Assembly: GCF_049587675.1 (NCBI RefSeq)
Contig: NZ_JBAVEJ010000080.1
Span: 1 to 10,435 of the forward strand
DNA: 10,435 nt
Direction: 5' to 3'
DNA from: Sulfuricaulis sp049587675
GTDB taxonomy: Bacteria; Pseudomonadota; Gammaproteobacteria; Acidiferrobacterales; Sulfurifustaceae
Part shown: one piece after another, positions 7,662 to 10,435 of the stretch
Numbering within the stretch: position 1 is the first letter of the stretch
Layout of the letters: each line of letters opens with the position of its first letter
Notes under the pieces: model-generated
Database searches by the model: none
The model's input: only the letters and a program-made list of their open reading frames with translations
What the model was told of the DNA's origin: nothing
Translations under genes and position numbers: made by a program

Positions 7662-8870
7662 GTGATACCAGCGAAAGCATACATCCTGACGGTCAATGGG
7701 GGTTCCTCGAGCATCAAGTTCGCGTTGTTCGAGGCCGGTGACTCGCTCCGGCGGATTCTGGAGGGCGGGATTGAGCGGATTGGGCTGCCGCAGGCCAGCT
7801 TGCGGGTGAAAGGCTTGAATCCGGCGGACAACCTCTCGCGGTCGTTAACGGCATCGGATCACACGGAGGCGGTGGGTGTGCTGATGGATTGGATCGAGGA
7901 ACGCAGCGGACGTGAGGCGTTGACCGCGGCGGGGCATCGCGTGGTGCATGGCGGGCCGAAGTACAACAAGCCACAGCGAATCACGGCCGAAATGATTGAA
8001 GAGCTGCACCGGCTCAGTTCATTCGATCCCGAGCATCTGCCGGAAGAGATCCAGCTGACCGAGGCGTTTCATCGCCGGTTTCCCGATCTGCCGCAGGTGG
8101 CGTGTTTCGACACGGCTTTTCACCATGACCTGCCGCGCGTGGCGCGGTTGTTGCCGATCCCGCGCCGCTACGAAGCGCAGGGGGTGCGGCGCTACGGGTT
8201 TCACGGGTTGTCGTATGCATTTCTCATGGAAGAACTGGCCCGCTTGGCTGGAGCGGAAGCGGCACCAGGCCGGGTCATCCTCGCCCACCTCGGCAATGGC
8301 GCGAGCCTGGCGGCGGTGCGTGACGGCAAATCCGTGGACACAAGCATGAGTTTCACCCCGACCGCCGGAGTGCCGATGAGCACGCGCTCCGGTGACCTCG
8401 ATCCCGGTCTGGTTTGGTATCTGGCGCGCACTGAAAAAATGAGCGCGAAGCAATTCAACGAGATGGTCAATTTCCAGTCCGGACTGCTCGGGATATCTGA
8501 AACCAGTTCCGACATGCGTGACTTGCTCGACCGTGAAACGCAGGACGTGCGGGCGGCTGATGCGGTCGCGCTGTTTTGCTACCAGGTCAAGAAATGGATC
8601 GGTGCCTTCGCGGCGGCATTGGGCGGACTGGACACGCTGGTGTTCGCCGGTGGTATCGGAGAGAACGCGCCTACGGTCCGCGCGCGGATCTGCGACGGGC
8701 TGGGATTCCTGGGAATCGAACTTGAAGAAAAGCGAAACGCGGCGAATGCGGGCGTGATTTCTAGGGACGCCGGCCGAGTCGCGGTCCGCGTCATTCATAC
8801 GGACGAAGAACGCATGATAGCCGAAACGGTTTGCCGCGTTCTCGGTCTTGGCGGAAAAAAAGGAGAATAG
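7662..8870 (+). CDS. ackA: Acetate kinase
   Basis: The 402-residue product is a cytoplasmic kinase that transfers the phosphoryl group between acetyl phosphate and ADP. Beside phosphoketolase it should run towards ATP and acetate. Expected active-site residues, by analogy with the Methanosarcina enzyme, are all visible: Asn12 in VNGGSSS, Arg93 in GHRVVHGG, Asp150 in FDTAFH, His181 in YGFHGLSY, His209 in HLGNGAS, Arg242 in STRSGDLDPG, and Glu382/Glu383 near the C-terminus. The nucleotide-binding GGIGENA motif is also present, and the length is normal. The start is a GTG at 7662 with no clear Shine-Dalgarno. It is chosen because the ackA-like copy upstream is similar from this point and the AYILTVNGGSS motif begins seven residues in; no better in-frame start lies before that motif. 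The stop is four bases before the xfp ATG, indicating translational coupling. Confidence 0.95.
   Translation: MIPAKAYILTVNGGSSSIKFALFEAGDSLRRILEGGIERIGLPQASLRVKGLNPADNLSRSLTASDHTEAVGVLMDWIEERSGREALTAAGHRVVHGGPKYNKPQRITAEMIEELHRLSSFDPEHLPEEIQLTEAFHRRFPDLPQVACFDTAFHHDLPRVARLLPIPRRYEAQGVRRYGFHGLSYAFLMEELARLAGAEAAPGRVILAHLGNGASLAAVRDGKSVDTSMSFTPTAGVPMSTRSGDLDPGLVWYLARTEKMSAKQFNEMVNFQSGLLGISETSSDMRDLLDRETQDVRAADAVALFCYQVKKWIGAFAAALGGLDTLVFAGGIGENAPTVRARICDGLGFLGIELEEKRNAANAGVISRDAGRVAVRVIHTDEERMIAETVCRVLGLGGKKGE
7664..7770 (+). repeat. Direct repeat partner of 5594-5700 (ackA 5' end)
   Basis: These 107 bases at the start of the intact ackA match 5594-5700 at 87 positions with no gaps, 2,070 bases apart. 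The two copies flank ftsH in the same orientation. Upstream of both copies similarity falls to about half the bases over the next 20. Such an arrangement could allow deletion of ftsH by recombination, though at about 81% identity this would be inefficient. Confidence 0.85.
8860..8865 (+). promoter_or_regulatory. Ribosome binding site of xfp, inside the ackA 3' end
   Basis: AAGGAG lies nine bases before the ATG at 8875 and within the last codons of ackA. This is consistent with coupled translation of the two genes. Confidence 0.75.
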
Positions 8871-8874
8871 ATCT

Positions 8875-10435
8875 ATGCAGACAAAATCGCTTTCCCCGGA
8901 ACTGCTCCTAAAGATGGACGCCTATTGGCGCGCCGCGAACTACCTGTCTGTCGGTCAGATTTATCTCTACGACAATCCGCTACTGAAACGTCCGCTGACG
9001 CTCGCGGATGTGAAGCACATGCTGCTGGGACACTGGGGCACCACCCCCGGGCAGACCTTCATTTATGTGCACTTGAACCGGGTCATCAAGAAATACGACC
9101 TCGACATGATTTACGTCTCCGGCCCCGGGCACGGCGGCCCGGCGGTGGTGGGCAACACGTACCTCGAGGGCACATACAGCGAGATCTATCCCGACATCAG
9201 CCAGGACGAGGCCGGACTGCAGAAGCTCTTCAAGCAGTTCTCGTTTCCCGGCGGCATTCCCAGCCACGCCTCGCCGGAGTGTCCGGGTTCGATCCACGAG
9301 GGTGGCGAGCTGGGCTATTCGCTCAGCCATTCGTTCGGGGCGGTGTTTGACAATCCCGATCTCATCGTCGCCTGCGTGATCGGCGATGGCGAGGCCGAAA
9401 CGGGGCCCTTGGCAACCGCATGGCAGTCGAACAAGTTTCTCAACCCGATTACCGACGGCGCGGTACTGCCAATCCTGCACCTCAATGGCTACAAGATCAG
9501 CAATCCCACCGTCTCGGCCCGCATTGAGCATGAGGAGTTGGAGCAATTTCTACGCGGCTGCGGCTGGACGCCGCACTTCGTCGAAGGTCACATGCCGGAA
9601 GCGATGCATCAACGCATGGCCGGTACCCTGGAAAAGGTCATCGAGGACATTCGGCATATCCAACGCAATGCGCGCAACAACAACGACGTCACGCGGCCGC
9701 GCTGGCCGATGATCGTCCTTGTGTCACCCAAGGGCTGGACCGGTCCCAAGATCGTCGATGGCTTGCAGGTCGAAGGCAGCTTCCGTTCGCACCAGGTACC
9801 GCTCCATCCGAGAGCGCATCCCGAACACCTCAAGCTGCTGGAGGAGTGGCTCAAGAGCTACCGGCCGGAGGAACTCTTCGACGAGCAGGGCCGCCTGCAA
9901 CCGGAACTGGCCGAACTGGCGCCCGAGGGCGAACGCCGCATGGGGGCGAATCCCCACGCCAACGGCGGCATGCTGCTGCGCGACCTGCGCATGCCGGATT
10001 TCCGCGACTACGCGACCGACGTGCCCGCGCCGGGGGCGCCCGGCATCGGCGACACCCATGTGCTCGGGCCCTTCCTGCGCGATGTGGTGAAACTGAACGA
10101 GGCGCAGCGCAACTTCCGGGTCTTTGGCCCGGACGAGACGCTCTCCAACGGTCTGGAAGCCCTCTTTGAAGTGACCCAACGCCAGTGGGACGCCGCGACC
10201 GTGCCGAACGACGAATGGCTCGCGCCCAGCGGGCGGGTGATGGAAATGCTCAGCGAGCACCAGTGCGAGGGCTGGCTCGAGGGCTATCTGCTCACTGGGC
10301 GCCATGGGCTCTTCAACTGCTACGAGGCGTTCATCCACATCATCGATTCGATGTTCAACCAGCACGCCAAGTGGCTGAAGGTCACCGCGGACCTGCCGTG
10401 GCGGCGCAAGATCGCCTCGCTGAACTACCTGCTGG
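8875..10435 (+). CDS. xfp: Xylulose 5-phosphate/fructose 6-phosphate phosphoketolase (3' partial)
   Basis: The frame is open from the ATG at 8875 to the window end, giving 520 of the family's roughly 790-820 residues. This thiamine-diphosphate enzyme splits xylulose 5-phosphate or fructose 6-phosphate with phosphate, giving acetyl phosphate plus glyceraldehyde 3-phosphate or erythrose 4-phosphate. Visible features are GHWGTTPG with His53, GPGHGGP with His86, the signature IHEGGELGYS from His141, the ThDP/metal-binding motif starting GDGEAETGP (170-178) with its later Asn, SHQVPL with His306, GPDETLSN with Glu421, and NQHAKW with His497. These match the histidines and glutamate described as essential in Bifidobacterium phosphoketolases. 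The missing part is the end of the second ThDP-type domain and the C-terminal domain. The gene starts four bases after ackA, the standard pairing in which AckA harvests ATP from the acetyl phosphate made here. No frameshift or lesion is seen. Confidence 0.96.
   Translation, partial: MQTKSLSPELLLKMDAYWRAANYLSVGQIYLYDNPLLKRPLTLADVKHMLLGHWGTTPGQTFIYVHLNRVIKKYDLDMIYVSGPGHGGPAVVGNTYLEGTYSEIYPDISQDEAGLQKLFKQFSFPGGIPSHASPECPGSIHEGGELGYSLSHSFGAVFDNPDLIVACVIGDGEAETGPLATAWQSNKFLNPITDGAVLPILHLNGYKISNPTVSARIEHEELEQFLRGCGWTPHFVEGHMPEAMHQRMAGTLEKVIEDIRHIQRNARNNNDVTRPRWPMIVLVSPKGWTGPKIVDGLQVEGSFRSHQVPLHPRAHPEHLKLLEEWLKSYRPEELFDEQGRLQPELAELAPEGERRMGANPHANGGMLLRDLRMPDFRDYATDVPAPGAPGIGDTHVLGPFLRDVVKLNEAQRNFRVFGPDETLSNGLEALFEVTQRQWDAATVPNDEWLAPSGRVMEMLSEHQCEGWLEGYLLTGRHGLFNCYEAFIHIIDSMFNQHAKWLKVTADLPWRRKIASLNYLL

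Noticed and set aside
5594..7770. The ackA direct repeats as ends of a composite mobile element carrying ftsH
   Set aside because: The repeats are ordinary acetate kinase coding sequence and there is no recombinase or transposase gene between them. Recombination between homologous genes explains them better.

Overview
The window is bacterial, gene-dense and all on the + strand, with no tRNA, rRNA, CRISPR array or recognisable transposase. Coding regions look GC-rich. The protein families (a DUF3417-type glucan phosphorylase, a GlgX-type debranching enzyme, FtsH, and an AckA/phosphoketolase pair) fit a proteobacterium that stores glycogen. I cannot name the genus from sequence alone.

Layout, left to right. 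(1) Bases 1-329 hold the C-terminal end of a putative glucoamylase-domain protein. (2) Bases 330-511 are an AT-rich stretch (about 41% G+C by hand count) with no recognisable gene. It runs into a roughly 45-residue C-terminal remnant of glucose-phosphate-specific phosphoglucomutase (about 512-650). (3) glgP (696-3242) encodes an alpha-glucan phosphorylase. (4) glgX (3285-5534) encodes a GH13 debranching enzyme. (5) At 5589-5726 there is a truncated copy of the 5' end of ackA, and its last bases supply the ribosome binding site of ftsH (5707-7602). (6) The complete ackA (7662-8870) follows, then (7) xfp phosphoketolase (from 8875), which runs off the window end after 520 codons.

The metabolic genes form a coherent route. 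GlgX removes branches and GlgP releases glucose 1-phosphate. Phosphoglucomutase, only a remnant here, would make glucose 6-phosphate. After isomerisation, Xfp would split fructose 6-phosphate (or xylulose 5-phosphate) to acetyl phosphate, and AckA would use that to make ATP and acetate. This is a glycogen-to-acetate phosphoketolase bypass. The intruder is ftsH, a membrane AAA+ metalloprotease gene flanked by two homologous ackA 5' ends, so the locus has been rearranged at this point and again at the pgm remnant.

I found no convincing new system. The observations most worth checking are ftsH sitting between an ackA fragment and an intact ackA, and the decayed pgm junction upstream of glgP.
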